From contig NZ_CP016793.1 in NCBI RefSeq assembly GCF_001701025.1, positions 7,688,001 to 7,752,000 on the forward strand: a stretch of DNA of 64,000 bases. Direction: 5' to 3'. The notes beneath the pieces are model-generated. The model was not told where the DNA came from and ran no database searches. It saw nothing but the letters and a program-made list of their open reading frames with translations. This document shows, one piece after another, positions 25,543-32,073 of this stretch (its first letter is position 1; each line of letters starts with the position of its first letter). The position numbers and the translations under genes are program-made. The stretch is from Lentzea guizhouensis (lineage in GTDB: Bacteria; Actinomycetota; Actinomycetes; Mycobacteriales; Pseudonocardiaceae).

Positions 25543-26457
25543 CTACCCCGCCACCGGGTTCACAGCCCCGCGAGCCGCACGCCGCCGCACCGGCGACGCC
25601 ACCACGGCCACCAGCACCGCCGCCATCGCGACCGCGAGCCCGAACGGCACGTCCTGCCGCACGAGGAACGCCACCTGCGTGAACGCCAGGACCGGCACCA
25701 GCAGCAGCACCGCGAACAGCGACAGCGCGCGCCCCAGCACCACATCGCCGCGCACGAACGCCACCACCCGCACGACGGCCACCGCGGCGACCACGACCAG
25801 CAGCCCGTAGCCCGTGGTGAACCCGCCGACCACGCCCAGCAGCGCCGCTCCCCCACCCCACCAGGCCTGCCTGCTCGCCGGCGGCGTGGGCGCCTCCCGG
25901 TGGAAACCCAGGCACAACGCCACGAACAGCACCACCGACGGCAACTGGAACGCCGCCCAGTACACCAAGGGGCCCGGCGTCGCCAACGCCAGCACGGTCG
26001 GCACGAACCCCAACGCCGCCAGCAGCTTCGCCGGCGTGCGCCGCCCCGCCAGCAACGCCACGAACGCCGCGACCGGCGCCGCGTCGAACACCCGCAGCCA
26101 GGTGACCGAGGACCCCCACAGCGGATCACCGTGGCTCAGCGCCGCGCTCGTGAGCGCCGCACCCGCGTAGAACACGCCGAGCAACAGCCCGAGCATCCCC
26201 AGCGCCCGCACGACCTCACCACGCCACCGTGCCCGGTCCGGCACGTGCACCAGCGCCGCACCCGCGGCCAGGTGAGTGCGGACCGCGAGCCCCAGCGTCG
26301 CCCACAGCTCTCCCCAGCCGGGCCAGCTGTGCTCCAGGTCCAGCGCGTCGGTCCGTTCCGCGAGGAAGATGCCGACCATCTCCTCCTCGCGGTCCTGCCG
26401 GTACCAGCCCGGCAGGACCTTCAGCAGCCGCCGGTACCGGCGCTCCAGGTTGTTCAT
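25543..26457 (-). CDS. PadR-associated integral membrane protein
   Basis: A 304-residue membrane protein of unknown function. A cytosolic N-terminus, NLERRYRRLLKVLPGWYRQD followed by R-E-E-E-M-V-G-I-F-L, is typical of proteins encoded directly after PadR regulators in actinobacteria. Some eight hydrophobic helices follow, for example ALGMLGLLLGVFYAGAALT and GYGLLVVVAAVAVVRVVAF. Its ATG (26457) overlaps the PadR stop by four bases (ATGA), so the two are cotranslated. The arrangement suggests a PadR-controlled membrane stress or transport function, but nothing specific can be claimed. Confidence 0.85.
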   Translation of the reverse strand: MNNLERRYRRLLKVLPGWYRQDREEEMVGIFLAERTDALDLEHSWPGWGELWATLGLAVRTHLAAGAALVHVPDRARWRGEVVRALGMLGLLLGVFYAGAALTSAALSHGDPLWGSSVTWLRVFDAAPVAAFVALLAGRRTPAKLLAALGFVPTVLALATPGPLVYWAAFQLPSVVLFVALCLGFHREAPTPPASRQAWWGGGAALLGVVGGFTTGYGLLVVVAAVAVVRVVAFVRGDVVLGRALSLFAVLLLVPVLAFTQVAFLVRQDVPFGLAVAMAAVLVAVVASPVRRRAARGAVNPVAG

Positions 26458-26786
26458 GCCTCGATCCCTCTCCCCCGCAACACCGCCGACGCCGCCCGCA
26501 CGTTCGCGCTGAGCCGCGCCACCTCCGCCTGCAACGCCCGCACCCCGGAGTCGGTGAGCTTGTAGTAGCGCCGCAGCCGCCCCTGGTGCACCTCCTCGCG
26601 GTCGCGCTCGGCCAGGCCGTCGGCGACCAGCCGGTCCAGCACGCCGTACAACGTGCCGACCCGCAGCACCGTGCGTCCCTCGGACAGCTGCTCCACCGCG
26701 TGCACGATCGCGTACCCGTGCAGCGGCTCTTCGGCGAGCGCGGTGAGCACGAGGAACGCCTGTTCGGACATGAGCCGACCGTTCAT
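26454..26786 (-). CDS. PadR family transcriptional regulator
   Basis: A 110-residue winged-helix repressor. The N-terminal domain has EQAFLVLTALAEEPLHGYAI, the PadR signature G-Y-x-I and RVGTLYGVLDRLVADGLAER (recognition helix with G-T-L-Y). A short helical dimerisation tail follows (GVRALQAEVARLSANVRAA). ATG 26786 (M-N-G-R-L-M-S-E) is chosen; ATG 26771 is an alternative. Longer in-frame starts would place the operator-like palindrome inside the coding sequence. It is coupled to the membrane-protein gene and presumably autoregulates the pair. Confidence 0.9.
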   Translation of the reverse strand: MNGRLMSEQAFLVLTALAEEPLHGYAIVHAVEQLSEGRTVLRVGTLYGVLDRLVADGLAERDREEVHQGRLRRYYKLTDSGVRALQAEVARLSANVRAASAVLRGRGIEA

Positions 26787-26795
26787 GTCGTTGAA

Positions 26796-26816
26796 TATAT
26801 CGCGTCGCGAGCTATA
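26796..26816. promoter_or_regulatory. PadR operator and promoter candidate
   Basis: TATATCGCGTCGCGAGCTATA contains the perfect 11-base palindrome TCGCGTCGCGA (26800-26810) flanked by TATA-type arms, about 10 bases upstream of the PadR start. On the minus strand TATATT next to it can serve as a -10 box, so binding would block transcription. The A/T-flanked TCGCG palindrome is a shape seen at actinobacterial PadR sites. Confidence 0.6.
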
Positions 26817-26852
26817 TCGGGGATCGGGCCATCGAAGGTGGCTGATTATAGT

Positions 26853-26871
26853 CAACACTGAAGTTATAGAG
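26853..26871 (+). repeat. Dispersed 19-nt repeat, copy 2
   Basis: CAACACTGAAGTTATAGAG differs from copies 1 and 3 only by C to T at position 13. It lies in the divergent gap between PadR and tdk, again preceded by AT-rich sequence (GATTATAGT) and followed by a TTTGAAGAA tail like copy 1. Confidence 0.8.
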
Positions 26872-27011
26872 CTTTGAAGAACGTCCAAGCACCTCGGCGG
26901 TCGAGCGATGTCGCCCGTTCGGAGATGGATTCAAACCTGATGTTTCGACGGTCGGCGCAGCGGCTACCTCGTGCCCACCGAAGTTCGGCGAAGCACAACA
27001 GGAGGAGCACG

Positions 27012-27059
27012 ATGGACAACGACACAGCGCGGGGACTCCGCGGTGCTCGTCGGCGTTGA
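27012..27059 (+). CDS. Possible 15-codon leader peptide upstream of tdk
   Basis: ATG 27012 is preceded by AGGAGG at 27000-27005 with six bases spacing, the best Shine-Dalgarno in the region. It opens M-D-N-D-T-A-R-G-L-R-G-A-R-R-R and stops at TGA 27057-27059. The end is Arg-rich with four Arg in the last seven residues. It ends 47 bases before the tdk start. It could be a regulatory upstream ORF or simply the remnant of a longer gene. No homologue is recognised and the call rests only on the start signal. Confidence 0.3.
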   Translation: MDNDTARGLRGARRR

Positions 27060-27106
27060 TCAGCCGATTCCTGTTGATCACCCGCCAGGCACTAGGGTGA
27101 CCCGCC

Positions 27107-27862
27107 GTGGACGCCCTCCCCGATCCGACAGACGCCCTGTCCGCCGTACCTGTCGCGGGTTCGCGCCGGTCGACTCCGGTGGTGGGGCACCTGAAGTTCT
27201 TCTTCGGGCCCATGGACTGCGGCAAGTCGACGCTGGCGCTGCAGATCGACCACAACAACTCGCGGCAGGGTCGTCGCGGGCTGCTGCTGGTGCGGCACGA
27301 CCGGTCGGGGCGGCCGCAGATCTCCAGCCGGATCGGCATCACCAGGGAGGCCGCGGAGATCCGCGACGACGATCTCCGCCGGCTGGTGCGCGCCGAGTGG
27401 GCAGAGGGCCGGCGGGTGGACTACCTGATCGTGGACGAGGCGCAGTTCCTGACACCCGGACAGGTGGAACAGCTGGCCGAGCTCGCGGACGACGTCCAGG
27501 TCGACGTGTACTGCTTCGGGCTGGCCACCGACTTCCGCGGGGAGATGTTCCCGGGGTCGCGGCGGTTGTTCGAGCTCGCGGACGAGCTGAAGGCGATCCA
27601 GGTCGAGGTCCTGTGCTGGTGCGGAGTTCCGGGACGGTTCAACGCACGGGTGCGGGCCGGACGGGTGATCCGGGCCGGGGACACGGTTCTGGTCGCGGAC
27701 ACGGTGCCGGACACGGAACAGCACCGGTCGGGTGCGGAGAGCAACTCTGTAACCGAAACCACGGAAACTACTGTCCGCTACCAGGTGCTCTGTCGGCGTC
27801 ACTTCCGACTGGGCGACTTGGGCCCTGACGTCGCACAAAGTGGCCAACTTCGGTTGGCCTAG
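27107..27862 (+). CDS. tdk: Thymidine kinase
   Basis: A 251-residue type-II thymidine kinase that phosphorylates thymidine to dTMP in the salvage pathway. Walker A is FFGPMDCGKSTLALQ near residues 32-46, Walker B/catalytic acid is VDYLIVDEAQFLT near 104, and the lasso substrate loop region is YCFGLATDFRGEMFPGS. The zinc site is formed by LCWCG and the C-terminal L-C-R-R-H. An insert at about residues 195-225 (VADTVPDTEQHRSG and following) lengthens the protein relative to E. coli Tdk (about 205 residues). GTG 27107 is the start; a TAGGGT about 10 bases upstream suggests a nearly leaderless transcript. Confidence 0.93.
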   Translation: MDALPDPTDALSAVPVAGSRRSTPVVGHLKFFFGPMDCGKSTLALQIDHNNSRQGRRGLLLVRHDRSGRPQISSRIGITREAAEIRDDDLRRLVRAEWAEGRRVDYLIVDEAQFLTPGQVEQLAELADDVQVDVYCFGLATDFRGEMFPGSRRLFELADELKAIQVEVLCWCGVPGRFNARVRAGRVIRAGDTVLVADTVPDTEQHRSGAESNSVTETTETTVRYQVLCRRHFRLGDLGPDVAQSGQLRLA

Positions 27863-28015
27863 CCGACTACCCACCGGCCCCACTAGGCCGTTAGAGTGAC
27901 GCATAAGCCCAGTAGCTTGATAACGCGTCACGATCCTTGAGCGATCGCATCCATTAGTAGGAAGCCTTCGTTGACGAGTGAACGACGTCACTGTGGGCGA
28001 CCATGAGAGCGAACC

Positions 28016-28042
28016 GGAAACAAACGGAGCAATCCGGGCGTT
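28016..28042 (+). promoter_or_regulatory. SigR-type promoter candidate for rbpA
   Basis: GGAAA (28016-28020) and GTT (28040-28042) are 19 bases apart, close to the GGAAT-N18/19-GTT pattern of the thiol-stress sigma factor SigR, which is known to drive rbpA in Streptomyces. The match is short and other promoters may lie in the 238-base gap after tdk. Confidence 0.4.
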
Positions 28043-28100
28043 GCACACGGTGAGCAAGAAGCCTGGGCCCCGGCCCTGAGCCGAGCGAAAGGACACCGCC

Positions 28101-28445
28101 ATGGCCGACCGCGTTTTGCGTGGAAGCCGGCTCGGAGCAGTCAGCTACGAGACCGACCGCAACCACGATCTCGCTCCGCGCCGGGCAGCGCGGTACGCCT
28201 GCCCCAAGGGACACGACTTCGAGGTCCCGTTCTCCGACGACGCCGAACTGCCTCCGACCTGGGAGTGCCGTCTCCACGGCACCGAGTCGAAGATCATCGA
28301 CGGCGTCGAGCCGGAGGTGAAGAAGATCAAGCCGCCGCGCACGCACTGGGACATGCTCCTGGAGCGCCGGTCGATCCCCGAGCTCGAGGAGCTGCTCGAC
28401 GAGCGCCTCGAAGAGCTGCGCGGACGCCGCACCCGCACGGCCTGA
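28101..28445 (+). CDS. rbpA: RNA polymerase-binding protein RbpA
   Basis: A 114-residue actinobacteria-specific transcription factor that binds the RNA polymerase beta' subunit and sigma-A and stabilises open complexes. It begins MADRVLRGSRLGAVSYETD, matching the RbpA N-terminal tail. The core domain has RYACPKGHDFEVPF and PPTWECRLHG, and KPPRTHWDMLLERRSIPELE forms the basic linker and sigma-interacting helix. ATG 28101 has GAAAGGA upstream. It is monocistronic: a long leader precedes it and a strong intrinsic terminator follows. Confidence 0.97.
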   Translation: MADRVLRGSRLGAVSYETDRNHDLAPRRAARYACPKGHDFEVPFSDDAELPPTWECRLHGTESKIIDGVEPEVKKIKPPRTHWDMLLERRSIPELEELLDERLEELRGRRTRTA

Positions 28446-28463
28446 TCCGAGCACAGACGCTCA

Positions 28464-28496
28464 AGCCGTCCCGGTCGCCTACCGGGGCGGCTTTTT
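28464..28496 (+). terminator. Intrinsic terminator after rbpA
   Basis: AGCCGTCCCGGT (28464-28475) pairs with ACCGGGGCGGCT (28481-28492) around CGCCT with one mismatch/wobble, followed by TTTTT. A textbook rho-independent terminator, 18 bases after the rbpA stop. Confidence 0.92.
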
Positions 28497-28532
28497 GCGT
28501 GCCCGGGGTGTCCGGCGTGCTAGAACTTGATC

Positions 28533-28931
28533 ATGTGGCCACGCCTCGACGGACTGCGCACGATGGAGCTCGGCATGCCCGGCGAGCAGCGGGACCGGCT
28601 CACCGCCCTCGTGCTCGCCGGCACCAAGCGGGCCACCGCGGGCCTGCTCACCGACTACACGGCAGACGGTGAACCGCCGGAGCACGTCGGTGAGCGGATG
28701 GCCCTCGTCGACAGTGCCGGCACCCGGATCGCGACCGTCGAGGTCACGGCCGTGCTCGTCACGCCGTTCGGCCGCGTCAGCTGGGAGTTCGCCGAGGCCG
28801 AAGGCGAGGGCTTCACGTCGGTCGAGCACTGGCGGCAGGTCCACGCCGGGTTCTGGTCGCGGCACTCCGGGACCGAGGTCGGCGACAACGCACCTGTCGT
28901 GTGCGTGTGGTTCCGGCTGATCGGCGGGTGA
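28533..28931 (+). CDS. ASCH domain-containing protein
   Basis: A 132-residue protein made almost entirely of an ASCH domain (PUA-like RNA/nucleoside-binding fold, related to YqfB-type amidohydrolases). Visible are TALVLAGTKRATAGLLTDY with the G-x-K-x-x-T core, ERMALVDSAGTRIATVEVT, VSWEFAEAEGEGFTSVEHWR and VVCVWFRLI at the end. ATG 28533 is used; TAGAAC seven bases upstream suggests a leaderless transcript. Roles proposed for ASCH proteins include RNA binding and N4-acetylcytidine hydrolysis; neither can be confirmed here. Confidence 0.88.
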   Translation: MWPRLDGLRTMELGMPGEQRDRLTALVLAGTKRATAGLLTDYTADGEPPEHVGERMALVDSAGTRIATVEVTAVLVTPFGRVSWEFAEAEGEGFTSVEHWRQVHAGFWSRHSGTEVGDNAPVVCVWFRLIGG

Positions 28932-28961
28932 CATGGCCGGTCAGCCGGGCATCCTGGCCGC

Positions 28962-29795
28962 ATGACGACCGCGCGCGTGACGCTCCCCTCCGGTGAGGCC
29001 GTGCCGGCCCTCGGCCTGGGCACGTGGCACATGGGCGAGTCCAGGGCCGCGCGGGACGACGAGGTCGCGGCGCTGCGGCTGGGGCTCGACCTGGGCATGA
29101 CGCTGATCGACACCGCCGAGATGTACGCCGACGGGCGTGCCGAGCAGGTGGTCGGCGAGGCCGTGCGGGGCCGCCGGGACGAGGTGTTCCTCGTGTCGAA
29201 GGTGCTCCCCCGCAACGCCAGCGCCGCCGGGACCGTGCGGGCGTGCGAGGCCAGTCTGCGGCGGCTCGGCACCGACCACCTCGACCTGTACCTGTTGCAC
29301 TGGCGCGGGCGGGTGCCCTTCCAGGACACGCTCGACGGGTTCGCCGCACTCGTCCGATCGGGCAAGATCCGGCACTGGGGCGTGAGCAACCTCGACGTGG
29401 CCGACATGGGCGAGCTGACGGCGTTGTCCGACGGCTGTCAGACCGACCAGGTCCTCTACAACCTCAGCCGCCGCGGGCCCGAGCACGACCTGCTGCCGTG
29501 GCTGGCCGAGCGGTCCATCCCGGTGATGGCCTACTCCCCCGTCGAACAGGGCCGGCTGCTGTCCTCGCCGGTGCTGGCGGAGGTCGCGCGGCGGCACGGG
29601 GCGACGCCCGCCCAGATCGCGCTGGCGTGGGTGCTGCGGTTGCCGGGCGTCAACGCCATCCCGAAGTCCAGCTCGCTCGCCCACGTGCGGGAGAACGCCG
29701 CCGCGGCCGACATCCGGCTGACCGAAGCCGATCTGGCCGACCTGAACGCGGCGTTCCCGCCGCCGGAGGGTCCTGAGCCGCTCGACGTGCTCTAG
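28962..29795 (+). CDS. Aldo/keto reductase
   Basis: A 277-residue NAD(P)H-dependent reductase with the TIM-barrel AKR fold. Catalytic residues are visible: Asp and Tyr in TLIDTAEMYADG, Lys in VFLVSKVLPRNA and His in LDLYLLHWRG. Cofactor-binding text is IRHWGVSNLDVADM, VLYNLSRRGPEHDLLPW, VMAYSPVEQGRL and AIPKSSSLAHVRENAAA. It resembles the YeaE/2,5-diketogluconate-reductase-like bacterial group. ATG 28962 is used. The stop overlaps that of the convergent HAD gene by four bases, so the two transcripts share complementary ends. Confidence 0.93.
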   Translation: MTTARVTLPSGEAVPALGLGTWHMGESRAARDDEVAALRLGLDLGMTLIDTAEMYADGRAEQVVGEAVRGRRDEVFLVSKVLPRNASAAGTVRACEASLRRLGTDHLDLYLLHWRGRVPFQDTLDGFAALVRSGKIRHWGVSNLDVADMGELTALSDGCQTDQVLYNLSRRGPEHDLLPWLAERSIPVMAYSPVEQGRLLSSPVLAEVARRHGATPAQIALAWVLRLPGVNAIPKSSSLAHVRENAAAADIRLTEADLADLNAAFPPPEGPEPLDVL

Positions 29796-30424
29796 ACCTG
29801 CTCGGTTCGGGCCAGCAGGGTCACCCGGCCGCCGGAGACCTCGAAGCGGACGTGGGACAGGTCGGGCACGACGATGTCGGCGTCCAGGTCCGTGCCGATG
29901 CCGAGCGTGGTGCACCCCGCGGCGCGGCCGGAGGCGAGGCCGGATGCGGTGTCCTCGACGGCCAGGCAACGCCGGGGGTCGACGCGGAGCTGTTCGGCGG
30001 CCTTGAGGTACGGGACGGGTTCGGGTTTGCCGCGCTCGACGTCGTCGGCGGTCACCAGGACCTCGGTCACCGGGAGGCCGGCGGCGGTCGTGCGGGCGGC
30101 GGTGACGTCGCGGGTGCAGGAGGTGACGATGGCCTTGTGGTCGCCGACCGCGGTGGTGGCTTCGAGCGCGCCGGGCAGGACGACCACGCCTTCGAGGTCG
30201 TGGGTGGCGATGTGGGAGTAGCGGGCGAGACCGGACTCGTGCCGCTCCGGCGGCAACAGGGCGGCGACGATGTCCTTGGCCGGCTTGCCCTTGGTGCCGT
30301 CGAGGCCGGCGGGGTCGACGCCCTCCTCCTCGGCCCAGCGCAACCAGGCCCTGCGGACGGCGGCGGTGGAGTCGATCAGGGTGCCGTCCAGGTCGAACAG
30401 GACGGCGTCGAACTCGAGTCGCAT
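29792..30424 (-). CDS. HAD family hydrolase (sugar-phosphatase-like)
   Basis: A 210-residue HAD subfamily IA phosphatase with motif I FDAVLFDLDGTLIDST, motif II IVTSCTRDVTAAR, motif III Lys in ERGKPEPVPYLKAAEQL and motif IV CLAVEDTASGLASGRAAGC. The cap region LRWAEEEGVDPAGLDGTKGK and the overall layout resemble 2-deoxyglucose-6-phosphate/glycerol-3-phosphate phosphatases. Length is normal. ATG 30424 is preceded by AGGGATG-type sequence. The substrate is inferred only at family level. Confidence 0.92.
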   Translation of the reverse strand: MRLEFDAVLFDLDGTLIDSTAAVRRAWLRWAEEEGVDPAGLDGTKGKPAKDIVAALLPPERHESGLARYSHIATHDLEGVVVLPGALEATTAVGDHKAIVTSCTRDVTAARTTAAGLPVTEVLVTADDVERGKPEPVPYLKAAEQLRVDPRRCLAVEDTASGLASGRAAGCTTLGIGTDLDADIVVPDLSHVRFEVSGGRVTLLARTEQV

Positions 30425-30557
30425 GAGGCATCCCTTCGGGCGGTGGGAGCGGGGTCGGGGCGGGCGCTGCGGGGTGGAAGGCCGAGCGCGGTGCGGGCAG
30501 GCCGAGGCGGCAGACGGCACGACGAGTGGCCAGGCGGCAGGACGAGCAGACGGGCGG

Positions 30558-30595
30558 TCCGTGCGCTGCGGTCTGGCGCGGCCGCAGCGCACGGA
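30558..30595. terminator. Hairpin after the MFS exporter gene
   Basis: TCCGTGCGCTGCGG (30558-30571) pairs perfectly with CCGCAGCGCACGGA (30582-30595) around a 10-base loop, immediately downstream of the leftward MFS stop at 30597. There is no T-run. The G-rich sequence between it and 30424 shows no gene. Confidence 0.7.
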
Positions 30596-30596
30596 G

Positions 30597-31766
30597 TCAC
30601 TCGGCGTTGCTTCCGACCAGGTTGCGCCGCGACACGTACCGCACCAGCAGCACCACGAACCCCAGCGCCAGCAGGCTCAGCGCCGCGCCCAGCACCGCGA
30701 CGCCCGGCAGGCCGGCCTGGTCCAGTGCGATGCCGCCGAAGCCCGCGCCCGCGACGATGCCGATGTTGAACGCCGACACCGCGAACGAGACGGCCAGCTC
30801 GCCGCCCTCCCCCGCGGCCTGGAACAGCGCGGCCTGCACGGCGGGGACGAACGACCAGGCTGCCAGCTGCCACACCACGACCAGGGCGATGGTCTGCACG
30901 GCGTTGGTGGACATCGGCAGCACGGCGAGCAGGGCGACCGAGGTGATGGCGGAGGTGATGAGCAGCGTCTTGCGGGAGTCGGTGTCCGCTCCCCTGCCGC
31001 CGATCACGTTGCCGACCACGGCGCAGACGCCGGCGATGACCAGGACGACGATCACCATCGTGCTGTCGAGGCCCGCTCGCTGTTCCAGCAGCGGGACGAG
31101 GTAGGTGTAGACGGTGAAGGTGGCGCCCCAGAACAGGGTGATCGCGGTGAGGCCGACGAGCACGGGCGCGGTGCGGATGGCGCGCAGGCGGACCTTCAGC
31201 GGCGGGCCGTCGTCGGCGCCGGTGGGCGGCAGGGCGACGGCGATGAAGCCCAGTGACAGCAACGCCATCGCGCCGATCACGAGCATCGGCACCCGCCAGC
31301 CCATCTGGTGGCCGAGCAGGGTGCTGATCGGGACGCCGAGTGCGGTGGCGGTGTTGACGCCCGCCTGGATGGTGGCGATGGACGACGCGCGCTTCTCCTC
31401 GCCACCCAGGCGGGCGGCGGCGCCGATGGCGGTGGCCAGGTAGAGGCCCATCATGGCGCCGGACAGGATGCGCGAGCCGAGCAGCACCGGGTAGTTGGGG
31501 GCGAGGCCCGCGGTGAGGTGACCGAGGGCGAAGACCGTCAGGGCACCGAACAGGACCTTGCGGCGGTCCATCCGGTGGCAGACGGCGGCGAGCACGGGGG
31601 CGCTGATGGCGAACGCCACGGCGTTCAGCGTCACCAGCTGGCCCGCCGCGGCCTCCGACACCTCCAGGTCACGGGCGATCTGGGGCAGCAGTCCCACGAC
31701 CGCGAATTCGGTGCACGCCACCGCGAACGCGCCGCTGAACAAAGCCCATATCCAAATCCTCTTCAC
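30597..31766 (-). CDS. MFS transporter, DHA1 drug-efflux type
   Basis: A 389-residue, 12-helix drug:H+ antiporter-1 type exporter. The start V-K-R-I-W-I-W-A-L-F-S-G-A-F-A-V at GTG 31766 follows GGAGGGGG. Motifs include ACTEFAVVGLLPQIARDL (typical of AraJ/Cmx-type permeases), CHRMDRRKVLFGALTVF (motif A), ILSGAMMGLYLATAIG and AGVNTATALGVPISTLLG (motif C region). It is divergent from the large LAL regulator gene with 307 bases between them, and that regulator precedes the encapsulin operon. The exporter may therefore secrete the operon's product or give self-protection; this is inference from position only. Confidence 0.9.
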   Translation of the reverse strand: MKRIWIWALFSGAFAVACTEFAVVGLLPQIARDLEVSEAAAGQLVTLNAVAFAISAPVLAAVCHRMDRRKVLFGALTVFALGHLTAGLAPNYPVLLGSRILSGAMMGLYLATAIGAAARLGGEEKRASSIATIQAGVNTATALGVPISTLLGHQMGWRVPMLVIGAMALLSLGFIAVALPPTGADDGPPLKVRLRAIRTAPVLVGLTAITLFWGATFTVYTYLVPLLEQRAGLDSTMVIVVLVIAGVCAVVGNVIGGRGADTDSRKTLLITSAITSVALLAVLPMSTNAVQTIALVVVWQLAAWSFVPAVQAALFQAAGEGGELAVSFAVSAFNIGIVAGAGFGGIALDQAGLPGVAVLGAALSLLALGFVVLLVRYVSRRNLVGSNAE

Positions 31767-32073
31767 TGCCCCCTCCAGGCATGCGCGTCGACAAGGCAAT
31801 TGCACAGAGGGTTGACGGCTTGTTCCGCGGCTAAGCAAATTCACGTGCGGAACTACGGGGTTCCGAAGGCATTCACCGTTGATTCGGCCGCACGATCGCT
31901 TGTTCGCGCATGTCGGGGCGACCATGGTCGGGACGGGATCGGAGCGGCGCCGGGATGTCCGGTTGCCACCCGGATGGACGGTTCCGATCTGTGACCGAGT
32001 GGGTACGAGCTGTAGTACCGGGGCGCTGTGGGGGCCGCCTCACCACGCCCGCGTCCGAGTGGGGAGGAGAGCT
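31767..32073. other. Divergent promoter region of MFS exporter and LAL regulator
   Basis: 307 bases without a gene. Overlapping inverted repeats built on GGAAC/GTTCC are visible: GTTCCGC (31822-31828) with GCGGAAC (31847-31853), and GGAAC (31849-31853) with GTTCC (31860-31864). TTGACG near 31812 could be a -35 box. These are candidate binding sites for a regulator shared by both genes. Confidence 0.45.
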
